A DNA stretch of 64,000 bases from JAISGQ01 sp045604965 (GCA_045604965.1 JAZUPB010000014.1:70632-134631), one strand, 5' to 3'. Positions 34,764 to 42,922 are shown, counted from the stretch's first letter. Translations and numbers: made by a program. The notes: generated by a model not told the origin, from the sequence alone.

Positions 34764-34788
34764 TACAATAAGGGAAAGAAAAAGTCAA
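34760..34788 (-). promoter_or_regulatory. Promoter of the GH130-epimerase-lacI operon
   Basis: TTGACT (34783-34788) and TAAACT (34760-34765) with a 17-nt spacer on the reverse strand. Confidence 0.65.
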
Positions 34789-34889
34789 TTTGACGTATTT
34801 GATAAACTTGCGGCGGCAATATTACAAATATCGCACAAAAAAGAAGAGAAACAGTTGCGCGATTTGTCTGTGAATTATTCCGTAAACCC

Positions 34890-34918
34890 TTTACCTGTAT
34901 GCAAAAAAACATTATAAT
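34890..34918 (+). promoter_or_regulatory. Promoter of the YcxB-like gene
   Basis: TTTACC (34890-34895) and a perfect TATAAT (34913-34918) with a 17-nt spacer. It diverges from the GH130 promoter. Confidence 0.65.
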
Positions 34919-34983
34919 GCTCTTGAAAAGATATATGATCAGGTGAGGCAACTCAAATCACAGGAAAGAGGTACTTTAGACCA

Positions 34984-35544
34984 ATGAATTTGAAATATGT
35001 AAATAAATACGAATACACAGAGGATATGTGCGAGAGAGCGTCCAAGTATGTTTATTACAGACGGACTTTCGCTGTAGTAATGCACATTCTGCTTATATTG
35101 ATAAGCATAGCGGGAACGACATTTACAGTGTACTATCTGGCAGGGGGAATTGAACCGCCGTATCACTATTCCACCTACATTTTCTACTCGCTGGCACCCA
35201 TCGCAGCGGAAATTGCCGTATTTGTAAAGTACAGAAAAATGATCGAGCAGGAAAAATCCCTTCTGAAGGGCGAAAAGGTCGAAATAACGGTGAGCGCCGA
35301 TGATGACAGGCTTACAGAAACAATAGACGGAGAAACAAAGGCGGAAAGCGATCTGCTGGAAATCGAAAAAGTGTATGATTGCGGAGACTTTTTCCTGGTC
35401 ACAGCACTGGCGGGAGAATACTACATATTCAAAAAAGGCTGTTTTATAGAAGGAGATGAAAACAAATTCGTTTCCGATATAAGAAACTGCGTAAAAATCA
35501 CCCGTAAAAAAGCAATAGAAAACAGCAAACCGAAGCAAGTATAA
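34984..35544 (+). CDS. YcxB-like membrane protein
   Basis: 186 residues. Two membrane helices (about residues 29-52 and 64-80) are followed by a cytoplasmic beta-sheet domain (GEKVEITVSADDDRLTETID ... CGDFFLVTALAGEYYIFKKGCF). The two-helix plus YcxB C-terminal layout is seen in many uncharacterised Firmicutes proteins; function unknown. GGAAAGAGGTAC before the ATG at 34984 is a fair ribosome site. It is a single gene facing away from the mannoside operon; no terminator was found before the VanW gene promoter. Confidence 0.75.
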   Translation: MNLKYVNKYEYTEDMCERASKYVYYRRTFAVVMHILLILISIAGTTFTVYYLAGGIEPPYHYSTYIFYSLAPIAAEIAVFVKYRKMIEQEKSLLKGEKVEITVSADDDRLTETIDGETKAESDLLEIEKVYDCGDFFLVTALAGEYYIFKKGCFIEGDENKFVSDIRNCVKITRKKAIENSKPKQV

Positions 35545-35611
35545 ACAAATAGTGAATCCGATGATAACTTACAGTTAAATCTATTGCGAAGATGCCGAAA
35601 ATAATGTAAAA

Positions 35612-35617
35612 TATAAT
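35612..35617 (+). promoter_or_regulatory. -10 element of the VanW gene
   Basis: A perfect TATAAT at 35612-35617 without a good -35. Transcription would begin near 35624, almost at the ATG at 35626, which favours the downstream start at 35665. Confidence 0.4.
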
Positions 35618-35664
35618 CCTATCCTATGAAAGGAGAAGCTTGTAATCAAGCAGGGTCAGATATA

Positions 35665-38160
35665 ATGAACAACAACGGCAGATATAACAGATCCGGCAGA
35701 CCTGCACCTCAGGGTACATACGGCCGTCCGTCATACGACTATAATGATGTATACGGCAGACGTGCTCAGCGTTCTGATGTTTCAGGAATGATGCAGACGG
35801 ATAATTATAAAAGTATGAGAAGCGGTTCTCTTGATTCTCTTGAGGATGACTTTGAGGATATCAAGCCCCAGCGAGTGCCTGCGAGAAGGGCAGATCCAAA
35901 TGGAGACAGCGGTACACCTGCAGCTGTCAATACCCCTGCACGTCCTGCACCGCCTCCGAGAGAAGAGTATCTTTTTGATGAGTTTGACAGCGACTTCGGA
36001 GATTCAGGACTTTCCGACGATGGATTTCAGGATGATTTCGCTGATTTCGGATATGGCTTCGATTCCTTCGAACCTCAAATAAGTGCGGCAGGAAAAGGAG
36101 CAGCGCGCAGTCTTGACGAATACCGCGCTATGAGGCAGGAACAGGATTATACCGTAAGGGAAAATGTTCCGTCCCGTGCACCGGCAAGAGCACCTCAGCC
36201 TGCATTTTCAGATTTTGACGATGATTTTGGCGATAGCGGCTTTGATGATGATTTTGACGATGGATTCAGTGCGCCGCGCGCAGGAAGAGCTTCTGCAGCA
36301 GCGTTCGCAGCCGATGGCGGTTTTGACAGCGGTTTTACCGATGATTTTGAGGATGATTTCGATGCGCCGCCGGCACCGGCGGCACGCAGACCTATGCCAC
36401 CTCAGAGACCGATGCCTCCGCAGTCGCGTCCTGCACCTCCCCAGAGACCGATGCCTCCGTCACAGGGTCGTCCGATGCCTCCGTCAAGAGGCTATGACAA
36501 TCTTTCTGCAGAGCAGAGAGATCTGGTAGACCGAAGACCTCAGGGAATGCCTGAGTTTTATGCTCAGTTCCTTGTAAGCGGTGAGGCGGACGAACGCCGC
36601 CGTGCAAAAATGGCAAACGCCAATCGCTCTAAGATGAGACGCATTGCGGCTATAGCGGCAGGATGTGTGGCGGCAGTTGCTATAATCGTTACGGCTTCCG
36701 TAATAATTGCATCAAAGCCCAAAAATCCCATTGAGGTAAGAGCAGGCTTTGAGGAAGTGGATAGCTCGATCCTGTATTCAATGCTCAAGGAGAGCGTGGA
36801 CGAAAAGCTCAGTGACGAAAGCGTAAGTATTGATGTAAACGGCACCGATCATACAATAAAGCTTTCCGATTACGACTTTGCCTATGCTGCGCCGGGAACA
36901 CCGGAGGTCAGCTATCTCGATATAATATCAGGAACCGAAATAATAGGCAAAGAATCACTGGTCTCGGATGGTTCGATAATCTGCAACGAGACTAAAATAA
37001 AGAAGCTCCTTACCGACCTTGCTGCAACACAGGGAGACACTATGGTCGAGCCGTACTACACAATTGAAGGCGATCAGCTCGTTGTTAACGCAGGCAAAAA
37101 CGGAGTAGGTATAGAGTACGAGGAGTTCCTGACCGATCTCAAGAGCTGTGTGCGCAGCGGCAGCGGCTCTGTTTCGGCAAATGTTCATATAATAGAAGCT
37201 CCCGATGTAGATATGGACAAGATCCATAAGGAAGTCGTGTGTGAACCAAAAAACGCTTCAACCACGACTTCAGCAACAGGCGAAATGGTTTTCGTACCGG
37301 AGATAGTTGGCAAGCAGTTCGACCTTGACTCTGCAAAGAAACTGGTCTCCGCAGGTGGCGAAAAGTGGTCCATTACAATGGCACTTACTGAACCGGAGAT
37401 TTCTCTTGTAGAACTTCGCGCACCCTACTGTCTTGACAAGCTTTCATCTTGGGCGTCGAAGTTTGACAGCTCCAGCAATAAAGCTCGTGCAGCCAATATC
37501 GCACTTGCCGCAAGCAGCATCAACGGCACCGTTATCCAGCCCGGTGAAAAGATAAGCTTCAATAAAATCGTGGGTGAAAGAACGGTCGAAAAAGGCTATT
37601 CTTACGCTACTGTTTACACCTCCGAAGGTGCAGACACAGGCGTCGGCGGCGGTATCTGTCAGGTTTCGTCCACAATGTATTATACCGCGCTGCTCTGTAA
37701 CCTTTATATTCCCAAGGAAGAAAACAAGGAAGAGCCGGGCAGAATAAACCACGCATATGCAGTCGGATATATGGAAGTCGTAGGAACAGATGCTACCGTA
37801 TCCTATCCCTGGCCTGACCTGTATATCGTAAATAATAAGGAATACCCCGTAAAGATAGTTATGTATGTAGAGGGCGATTACCTCCACTGCGAATATTGGG
37901 GTACAGCAGATGGAATAACCTGTGTCATCAAGTCCAACAACTCGAATTACGTTGCACCCTCAAAAATATATAAGCACGCAACAGCAACAAAAACAGGAAA
38001 GACCATTGGTGCAGCAGGCTACACCTCCACAACATACCGCTATGTTTATAAGGACGGCGAATATCAGTACAGAAGCAAGGAAGCAACAAGTACGTACAAG
38101 CCCCTTAATATAGTAGTATATACAGACACACTTCCGGCAGGAGCAAGCTGGGCAGATTAA
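35665..38160 (+). CDS. Large VanW-family membrane protein
   Basis: About 831 residues. The N-terminal 320 are low-complexity and cytoplasmic: Asp/Phe/Gly repeats (DFDDDFGDSGFDDDFDDGF) and a Pro-Met-Arg tract (RPMPPQRPMPPQSRPAPPQR). One transmembrane helix lies at about 324-349 after KMRRIAA. Extracellular domains follow: two PG-binding_4-like segments (360-590) and the VanW domain (about 609-745; INGTVIQPGEKISFNKIVG, GVGGGICQVSSTMYYTALL, HAYAVGYM). Other VanW proteins of this build sit at the cell wall; their activity is not established. The start is ambiguous: ATG at 35665 has AGGG upstream, and ATG at 35626 lies at the predicted transcription start. A terminator follows. Confidence 0.82.
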   Translation: MNNNGRYNRSGRPAPQGTYGRPSYDYNDVYGRRAQRSDVSGMMQTDNYKSMRSGSLDSLEDDFEDIKPQRVPARRADPNGDSGTPAAVNTPARPAPPPREEYLFDEFDSDFGDSGLSDDGFQDDFADFGYGFDSFEPQISAAGKGAARSLDEYRAMRQEQDYTVRENVPSRAPARAPQPAFSDFDDDFGDSGFDDDFDDGFSAPRAGRASAAAFAADGGFDSGFTDDFEDDFDAPPAPAARRPMPPQRPMPPQSRPAPPQRPMPPSQGRPMPPSRGYDNLSAEQRDLVDRRPQGMPEFYAQFLVSGEADERRRAKMANANRSKMRRIAAIAAGCVAAVAIIVTASVIIASKPKNPIEVRAGFEEVDSSILYSMLKESVDEKLSDESVSIDVNGTDHTIKLSDYDFAYAAPGTPEVSYLDIISGTEIIGKESLVSDGSIICNETKIKKLLTDLAATQGDTMVEPYYTIEGDQLVVNAGKNGVGIEYEEFLTDLKSCVRSGSGSVSANVHIIEAPDVDMDKIHKEVVCEPKNASTTTSATGEMVFVPEIVGKQFDLDSAKKLVSAGGEKWSITMALTEPEISLVELRAPYCLDKLSSWASKFDSSSNKARAANIALAASSINGTVIQPGEKISFNKIVGERTVEKGYSYATVYTSEGADTGVGGGICQVSSTMYYTALLCNLYIPKEENKEEPGRINHAYAVGYMEVVGTDATVSYPWPDLYIVNNKEYPVKIVMYVEGDYLHCEYWGTADGITCVIKSNNSNYVAPSKIYKHATATKTGKTIGAAGYTSTTYRYVYKDGEYQYRSKEATSTYKPLNIVVYTDTLPAGASWAD
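36391..36492 (+). repeat. Pro/Met/Arg tandem repeat tract in the VanW gene
   Basis: Repeated units encoding RPMPPQ-like hexapeptides (five imperfect copies) within the cytoplasmic tail. Such tracts can change length by slippage. Confidence 0.75.
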
Positions 38161-38166
38161 AAGCAG

Positions 38167-38199
38167 AAGACCTCTCCGATAAAACGGAGAGGTCTTTTT
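38167..38199 (+). terminator. Terminator of the VanW gene
   Basis: A 12-bp stem (AAGACCTCTCCG with its complement), loop ATAAAA, then TTTTTG, 7 nt after the stop codon. Confidence 0.9.
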
Positions 38200-38214
38200 G
38201 TGTGAATAATTTAC

Positions 38215-38243
38215 TTGACATATGAAAGAATATGAAATATAAT
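38215..38243 (+). promoter_or_regulatory. Consensus promoter of the HTH gene
   Basis: A perfect TTGACA (38215-38220), 17-nt spacer and a perfect TATAAT (38238-38243), 27 nt before the ATG. Confidence 0.9.
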
Positions 38244-38269
38244 GAAACTGAAATAAAAGGAGGGTTAAC

Positions 38270-38731
38270 ATGCTGGAATTTGATAAGCTATATACCGTTG
38301 AGGATGTAGCGCAGAAAACAGGACTTACAGACAGAACGATAAGAAATTATCTGAAGGATGGAAGACTCAAAGGAAAAAAGATCGGCGGTCAATGGAGATT
38401 TACTGCAGACGATATCGAAGCTCTGTTTTTCACTCCGGGCGAAGAGAAAGAATCCGAAAACAATGAGCTCGGAGAATTTCTTGCATCTTCCTGCGAGAAC
38501 AATAACCCTGATGTTTATGCAGTGGCAGAGTATAAGTGCGAACGTGGACAGGCGAAGGATCTGGCGGCAAGGATATGCGCAGAGATAGATAACCCTGCCA
38601 ACGGATATGCAGGGGGTAAGTTTGACTATATATATAATGAAAATGAGCAGCGGGCAAGATATACCATTCGCGGAGGGGCGGATTTTGTTGCTGCAATGCT
38701 CAAGATCATAAAAAAACAGACTCGCAAGTAG
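38270..38731 (+). CDS. Excisionase/MerR-like helix-turn-helix protein
   Basis: 153 residues. The N-terminal 55 residues are a MerR-like/excisionase HTH (LYTVEDVAQKTGLTDRTIRNYLKDGRLKGKKIGGQWRFTADDIEAL), the HTH_17 class used both by phage excisionases and by small chromosomal regulators. The C-terminal part (about 65-150) is acidic and ends with a small alpha/beta segment (CERGQAKDLAARICAEIDNP ... YTIRGGADFVAAMLKI). No integrase or prophage genes are nearby, so a regulatory role is more likely than excision. It has a consensus promoter and a GGAGGG ribosome site. Two 15-bp direct repeats spaced by 21 bp follow the stop codon. Confidence 0.8.
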   Translation: MLEFDKLYTVEDVAQKTGLTDRTIRNYLKDGRLKGKKIGGQWRFTADDIEALFFTPGEEKESENNELGEFLASSCENNNPDVYAVAEYKCERGQAKDLAARICAEIDNPANGYAGGKFDYIYNENEQRARYTIRGGADFVAAMLKIIKKQTRK

Positions 38732-38735
38732 TGAT

Positions 38736-38771
38736 ATATATAATAGTATAAAGGACATATATAATAGTATA
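38736..38771. repeat. Two 15-bp direct repeats after the HTH gene
   Basis: ATATATAATAGTATA occurs exactly at 38736-38750 and again at 38757-38771, a 21-bp period equal to two helical turns. Each copy contains TATAAT. It may bind a regulator or act as tandem -10 elements. Confidence 0.7.
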
Positions 38772-38776
38772 GAAAA

Positions 38777-38819
38777 ATACGGTGAAGATCAGATTATAGG
38801 AGCCTGATTTTCACCGTAT
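38777..38819 (+). terminator. Possible terminator of the HTH gene
   Basis: A 10-bp stem (ATACGGTGAA with its complement) and an inner 5-bp stem (ATCAG/CTGAT). There is no U tract, only CTGCTTAATAA. The following 38820-39230 region has no gene that I can support; it is AT-rich and contains a small ACCCC...GGGGT hairpin near 38948-38963. Confidence 0.5.
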
Positions 38820-39141
38820 CTGCTTAATAATAGGCCAAACAAAATTAAAATGCTTAAAAAATGCTTAAACATATAATTCGGAAAGTAACATATAAGGGTG
38901 GTTCGGGCACAAAAAAACGACAACTTTTAGTGATTGCAAGGAAATAACCCCCAAATATGGGGTGAAAAGATGTTAAATCAAGCAGAGCTAGAAATAAAAC
39001 TTAGTTAACAAACAAGGTTGCGTTGTATTAATTTCGTGAGAATTCAAAATTTTTTAATAATTATAGTTGAAATCAGAATAACAATCAGCTATAATATAGT
39101 CACAGTGCAGGCGAAGCGAATAAAAAACGCCTGAGAAAACA

Positions 39142-39254
39142 AACACGTTCCATATAAGATCGTAAAAAGGGTTTAACCAGACATCGTAAAATGTCGCAAA
39201 AAAAAATCCGAAAAAACTTCTTAAAAATAGTTGATTTTGTTGGGCGAACGTGTT
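39142..39254. repeat. Pair of inverted 9-mers flanking the transporter promoter
   Basis: AACACGTTC at 39142-39150 and its exact complement GAACGTGTT at 39246-39254, centres 104 bp apart. The second copy lies in the promoter spacer and touches the first base of -10. The spacing would allow a looped repressor; this is inference. Confidence 0.4.
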
Positions 39255-39259
39255 AATAT
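39231..39259 (+). promoter_or_regulatory. Promoter of the sugar ABC transporter
   Basis: TTGATT (39231-39236) and TAATAT (39254-39259) with a 17-nt spacer, giving a 5' leader of about 155 nt. Confidence 0.55.
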
Positions 39260-39264
39260 CTTCT

Positions 39265-39295
39265 TGGACTTTCCCAAAGGGAGGAAAAAAGTCCA
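39265..39295 (+). other. 5'-end hairpin of the transporter mRNA leader
   Basis: TGGACTTT (39265-39272) pairs with AAAGTCCA (39288-39295), closing around a smaller hairpin CCCAAAGGG. It sits at or next to the predicted transcription start, a position typical of mRNA-stabilising 5' stem-loops. Further small stems (GGAG...CTCC, GAACC...GGTTC) lie downstream. Confidence 0.5.
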
Positions 39296-39317
39296 TCCAA
39301 AATCGGGTATAAGTCAT

Positions 39318-39401
39318 ATGGGAGAGCTGATGCTCCGAAATGGCGTGGTGAACCAGTTCGGTTCAAAAGCTTCCTTGATGACTAAACCATATCAGTCATA
39401 A
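39318..39401 (+). CDS. Possible 27-residue leader peptide
   Basis: ATG at 39318 opens a 27-codon frame (MGELMLRNGVVNQFGSKASL and seven more) ending with TAA at 39399-39401, 22 nt before the binding protein gene. The ribosome site is weak (CGGGTATAAG). It lies inside the structured leader. It may be a chance frame. Confidence 0.25.
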   Translation: MGELMLRNGVVNQFGSKASLMTKPYQS

Positions 39402-39423
39402 TTTAAACTAGGAGGAAAAATTC

Positions 39424-40821
39424 ATGAAGAAATTTTTAGCACTTCTTCTTGCAGCTCTTATGCTCGTAACTGTTTTTGCAGCTTGCGCTAAGGAAGAGCC
39501 TGCTCCCGCTCCCGCTCCCGCTCCTGTAGAGTCCGACACTGACGTTGTCGAAGAGCCTACAGAGGGTAAGGTATTCAACATCTACATTTGGAACGACGAG
39601 TTCCAGAAGTTCTTCAAGAAGTACTACGAAGGCACCATGCCCATCAACGAGGCAAAGGTTGCTGAAGGCGAAGCTCCCGTTTACTACACCGCTGCTCCTG
39701 GCGTTCCCGAGGGCATCACTGTAAACTGGGTTCTCAACCCCAACGCTGACGGCGTTTATCAGCAGAAGCTTGACGAAGCTCTTGCAAAGCAGGCTACCGC
39801 TGCTGCAGACGACAAGATCGATATGTTCCTTGCTGAGGCTGACTACATCCAGAAGTATGTAGACGAGGCTTGCACCATGGACATCGCTGAGATCGGCTAC
39901 AAGAATGCTAACACCATGTATCAGTACACCATCGACGCAGCTACTTCCGTTGACGGCGTATGCAAGGGTGTTTCCTTCCAGTGCTGCCCCGCTGCTCTCA
40001 TCTATCGTCGTTCCATCGCTAAGGCTGTTCTCGGCACCGACGTTCCCGAGGAAGTTCAGGCTCAGGTTGACGATTGGGCAAAGTTTGAGGCTGTTGCACA
40101 GAAGGCTGGCGATCTTGGTTACATGATCACCCCCAACTATGCTGCTACCTACCGTGTATTCTCCAACAACTGCACCATTCCTTGGGTAGATGCTAACAAG
40201 AAGCTTCAGTTTGATGCTGGTATCACCACTTGGATCGAGCAGACCAAGAAGTTCATGGACAATGGTTGGACTGCTAACTATGGTCTTTGGGACGGCGCTG
40301 AGCAGGGCAAGGAAGGCAAGGCAATGTGCTGGTTTGGTCCCGCTTGGTACTTCAACTTCTCTATGACCGGCGCACAGGCTGAGACCTCCGGCGACTGGGC
40401 TATCACCAAGGGTCCTCAGGCTCACTTCTGGGGCGGCACATGGCTCCTCGCAGCTACCGGTACTGACAACCCCACCATGCTTAAGGAAGTCTTCGAGACC
40501 TTCACCACCAACGCTGACGTTTGCTCCGCTCTCGTAGAGAACGAGGCTCAGTATCCCAACAACACTGCTGTTGTTGACAAGTTCGCTAACGATGCAACCT
40601 ATGGTTCTGCATTCCTCGGTGGCCAGAACGACATCGCTCTCTTCTCCACCATGGCTGGCGACATCAAGTGGGAGAACCACACCATCTATGATCAGCTCCT
40701 CAACGAGAAGCTCCAGGAGCAGATGCTCCCCTACTTCACTGGCGAGATGACCTATGAAGATGCTCTCAACAACTACTACGATGTAATCGAGGGTCTCTAT
40801 CCTGACATCGTTATCGAGTAA
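39424..40821 (+). CDS. Sugar ABC transporter substrate-binding lipoprotein
   Basis: 465 residues. The lipoprotein signal ends at Cys 21 (LMLVTVFAACAKEE), followed by a Pro-Ala spacer and a type 1 (MalE/UgpB-like) solute-binding fold: KVFNIYIWNDEFQKFFKKYY, KQATAAADDKIDMFLAEADYIQKYV, YMITPNYAATYRVFSNNC, KAMCWFGPAWYFNF, GGTWLLAATGTDNP. It captures an oligosaccharide outside the cell for the two permeases downstream. Codon use is far more biased than in its neighbours (almost only GCT/GCA, AAG, AAC, CTC/CTT), typical of a very highly expressed gene. AGGAGG lies at an ideal distance. A strong hairpin follows the gene. The sugar is not identifiable. Confidence 0.92.
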   Translation: MKKFLALLLAALMLVTVFAACAKEEPAPAPAPAPVESDTDVVEEPTEGKVFNIYIWNDEFQKFFKKYYEGTMPINEAKVAEGEAPVYYTAAPGVPEGITVNWVLNPNADGVYQQKLDEALAKQATAAADDKIDMFLAEADYIQKYVDEACTMDIAEIGYKNANTMYQYTIDAATSVDGVCKGVSFQCCPAALIYRRSIAKAVLGTDVPEEVQAQVDDWAKFEAVAQKAGDLGYMITPNYAATYRVFSNNCTIPWVDANKKLQFDAGITTWIEQTKKFMDNGWTANYGLWDGAEQGKEGKAMCWFGPAWYFNFSMTGAQAETSGDWAITKGPQAHFWGGTWLLAATGTDNPTMLKEVFETFTTNADVCSALVENEAQYPNNTAVVDKFANDATYGSAFLGGQNDIALFSTMAGDIKWENHTIYDQLLNEKLQEQMLPYFTGEMTYEDALNNYYDVIEGLYPDIVIE

Positions 40822-40858
40822 TTTAAATTTGTAAAAGTTTAGATTAGCATAATCCCCA

Positions 40859-40888
40859 GCTACGCCAAGGCTTATGCCTTGGCGTAGC
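40859..40888 (+). terminator. Intercistronic hairpin (partial terminator or mRNA stabiliser)
   Basis: A perfect 13-bp stem GCTACGCCAAGGC/GCCTTGGCGTAGC with TTAT loop, 37 nt after the binding protein stop. A T8 run follows 17 nt later. Position and strength fit differential expression of the binding protein over the permeases. Confidence 0.8.
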
Positions 40889-40994
40889 GTTGTAAAAGGG
40901 CTATTTTTTTTACAATATGCCTCCCAGACGGTGAGTAAAATCACCTGAGATGCCTATGGGATCTCACACAAAAAATCCAAGGAGGGAAACATAT

Positions 40995-42023
40995 ATGGCT
41001 TTGGATACTCGTGCCCCTGAAAGCAAGCTGAGAAAAAGAAACAAAGGTGTCAGCTATGCAAAGTGGGGTTATATTTTTCTTATCCCGTTTTTCATTGTAT
41101 ACATAACATGTTCATTTTTCCCTCAGATCCTTACATTCTATAACAGCTTTTTTGAGAACTATAGAATCGGTCTGAGACAGATCGGTCCTGAATTTGTCGG
41201 TTTTGAAAACTTTAAGGAGCTTTTCCAAAAAGACAGAAGTGATGAAATTCGAGTAATCAAGTATGCTGGCAACACCATGCTTATGTGGGTTATGGGTGCT
41301 ATTCCTCAGATTGGTATAGCTCTCCTCCTTGCAGTTTGGTTCACCAGCTATAGACTCAACATCAAGGGCCAGGCATTCTTTAAAACAGTAATTTATCTGC
41401 CTAACCTTATAATGGCATCGGCATTTTCTATGCTTTTCTTTGCTCTGTTCTCCAGAACAGGCCCCATCTATATGCTTCTTGATGATGCAGGAATGCTGAA
41501 GATGCACTTTGACTTCTTCACCAACACCTGGACAACACGTTCACTGGTTGCTCTTATGAACTTCCTTATGTGGTTCGGTAACAGTACCCTCTTGCTTATG
41601 GCAGGTATTATGGGTATTGATCAGTCCATATTCGAAGCTGCAACTATCGACGGTGCAAAGTCCGGTCAGGTATTTGTCAAGGTTACACTTCCGCTTCTTA
41701 TGCCCATCCTGCTGTACACCTCTATCACCGCTATGATCGGTGGTATCCAGATGTACGACGTACCTCAGATCTTGACAGACGGTGCAGGTGCTATCGACAG
41801 AACCGCATACACCCTTATTATGTACCTCAATTCTTTCATCAACCCCAATAAGAATTACGGTATGGGCGGTGCTCTTTCTGTTGTTATCTTCATCTTCACA
41901 GGCGTTCTTAGCATGTGGGTATTCTCTATGCTTAAGAAGCAGACCAGTGAATATGACGATGAGCAGATTGCTAAGGCTGACAAGAAGGCAGCAAAGCTTG
42001 CTAAGAAAGGAGGCAGAATCTAA
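40995..42023 (+). CDS. Sugar ABC transporter permease (MalF-like)
   Basis: 342 residues with six main helices (the first at about residues 26-46, YIFLIPFFIVYITCSFFPQI). The EAA loop for ATPase contact is visible as EAATIDGAKSGQVFVKVTLPLLMP. The basic C-terminus ends AKADKKAAKLAKKGGRI. The start is ATG at 40995 after AAGGAGGGAAACAT; the longer frame from 40950 begins in the untranslated region. It overlaps the second permease by one base (TAATG). No ATPase gene follows, so a shared MsmK-type ATPase encoded elsewhere is expected (inference from family practice). Confidence 0.92.
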   Translation: MALDTRAPESKLRKRNKGVSYAKWGYIFLIPFFIVYITCSFFPQILTFYNSFFENYRIGLRQIGPEFVGFENFKELFQKDRSDEIRVIKYAGNTMLMWVMGAIPQIGIALLLAVWFTSYRLNIKGQAFFKTVIYLPNLIMASAFSMLFFALFSRTGPIYMLLDDAGMLKMHFDFFTNTWTTRSLVALMNFLMWFGNSTLLLMAGIMGIDQSIFEAATIDGAKSGQVFVKVTLPLLMPILLYTSITAMIGGIQMYDVPQILTDGAGAIDRTAYTLIMYLNSFINPNKNYGMGGALSVVIFIFTGVLSMWVFSMLKKQTSEYDDEQIAKADKKAAKLAKKGGRI

Positions 42024-42922
42024 TGGCTGGTAAAAAATCTGTAAAAACCGAAGAGTATGAGTCCTCTTTGACTAAAAAGGGTCGTCGAATGCTGTTCCTC
42101 AGCCGTTTCTTCGTATACCTTGCGCTGATTTTCCTTTCAGCTATCTGTCTCTTTACTTTTGCAATGCTGATCATCAATGCTACACGCACACACGTTCAGC
42201 TTGCAAGCCCGCACTTCTCTATGGTACCGGGCACAAACTTCATAGTTAACCTTAAGAATGCATGGAATGACCTTTCCATCAACATTCCTCAGGGTATGGT
42301 AAACAGCTTCATTATCGCTATCTGCGGTACTGTTCTTACTGTTTACTTCTCAGCACTGACTGCATATGCAATTCACTGCTATCGTTTTAAGGGCAGAAAG
42401 GCTATCTATACCTTTATTCTTGTTATCATGATGATTCCTTCTCAGGTTTCTGCTGTTGGTTTCGTTCAGATGGTTAATAAGCTTAATCTTATAAACACCT
42501 ACTGGCCCCTTATTATCCCCGGCATCGCTGCTCCTGTTGTATTCTTCTATATGAAGACGTACATGGAGAGCATCCTGCCTCTTGAAATCGTTGAGGCTGC
42601 ACGTGTTGACGGTTCCGGCGAGTTCCGTACCTTCAACCAGATCGTTCTTCCTATCCTGAAGCCTGCTATTGCTGTTCAGGCAATATTCTCCTTCGTAGGA
42701 AGCTGGAACAACTACTTCACTCCTGCTCTTATCATCGATAAGGCTGAAATGAAGACTGTTCCTATCATGATCGCTCAGCTTCGTTCTGCTGACTACTCGA
42801 AGTTTGACCTTGGTAAGATGTATATGTTCATCTTCCTTGCTATTCTTCCTGTTATCGCAGTTTATCTCATTCTCTCGAAGTTCATCATTAAGAATGTTAC
42901 TTCCGGTGCTGTTAAGGGCTAA
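42023..42922 (+). CDS. Sugar ABC transporter permease (MalG-like)
   Basis: 299 residues, six helices (first at about 28-52). The EAA motif is EAARVDGSGEFRTFNQIVLPILKP, followed by a helix and SWNNYFTPALIIDKAEMKTVPIMI, all typical of the inner permease of carbohydrate uptake type 1 transporters. It pairs with the upstream permease to form the translocation channel. The start codon is within the TAATG overlap. Codon bias is strong, though milder than in the binding protein. A 13-bp hairpin terminator follows. Confidence 0.92.
   Translation: MAGKKSVKTEEYESSLTKKGRRMLFLSRFFVYLALIFLSAICLFTFAMLIINATRTHVQLASPHFSMVPGTNFIVNLKNAWNDLSINIPQGMVNSFIIAICGTVLTVYFSALTAYAIHCYRFKGRKAIYTFILVIMMIPSQVSAVGFVQMVNKLNLINTYWPLIIPGIAAPVVFFYMKTYMESILPLEIVEAARVDGSGEFRTFNQIVLPILKPAIAVQAIFSFVGSWNNYFTPALIIDKAEMKTVPIMIAQLRSADYSKFDLGKMYMFIFLAILPVIAVYLILSKFIIKNVTSGAVKG

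Noticed and set aside
34763..34951. A 62-codon reverse frame upstream of the GH130 gene
   Set aside because: It covers both divergent promoters and lacks a ribosome site.
38270..38731. HTH protein as a phage excisionase marking an integrated element
   Set aside because: No integrase, att-like repeats or phage genes flank it; the type of HTH is also common in chromosomal regulators.
39436..40944. A 502-codon reverse frame opposite the sugar-binding protein
   Set aside because: The sense strand is a clear lipoprotein with signal peptide and ideal ribosome site; the antisense frame follows from extreme codon bias.
41782..42033. Short frame overlapping the permease junction
   Set aside because: Another frame of the first permease gene with no independent signals.
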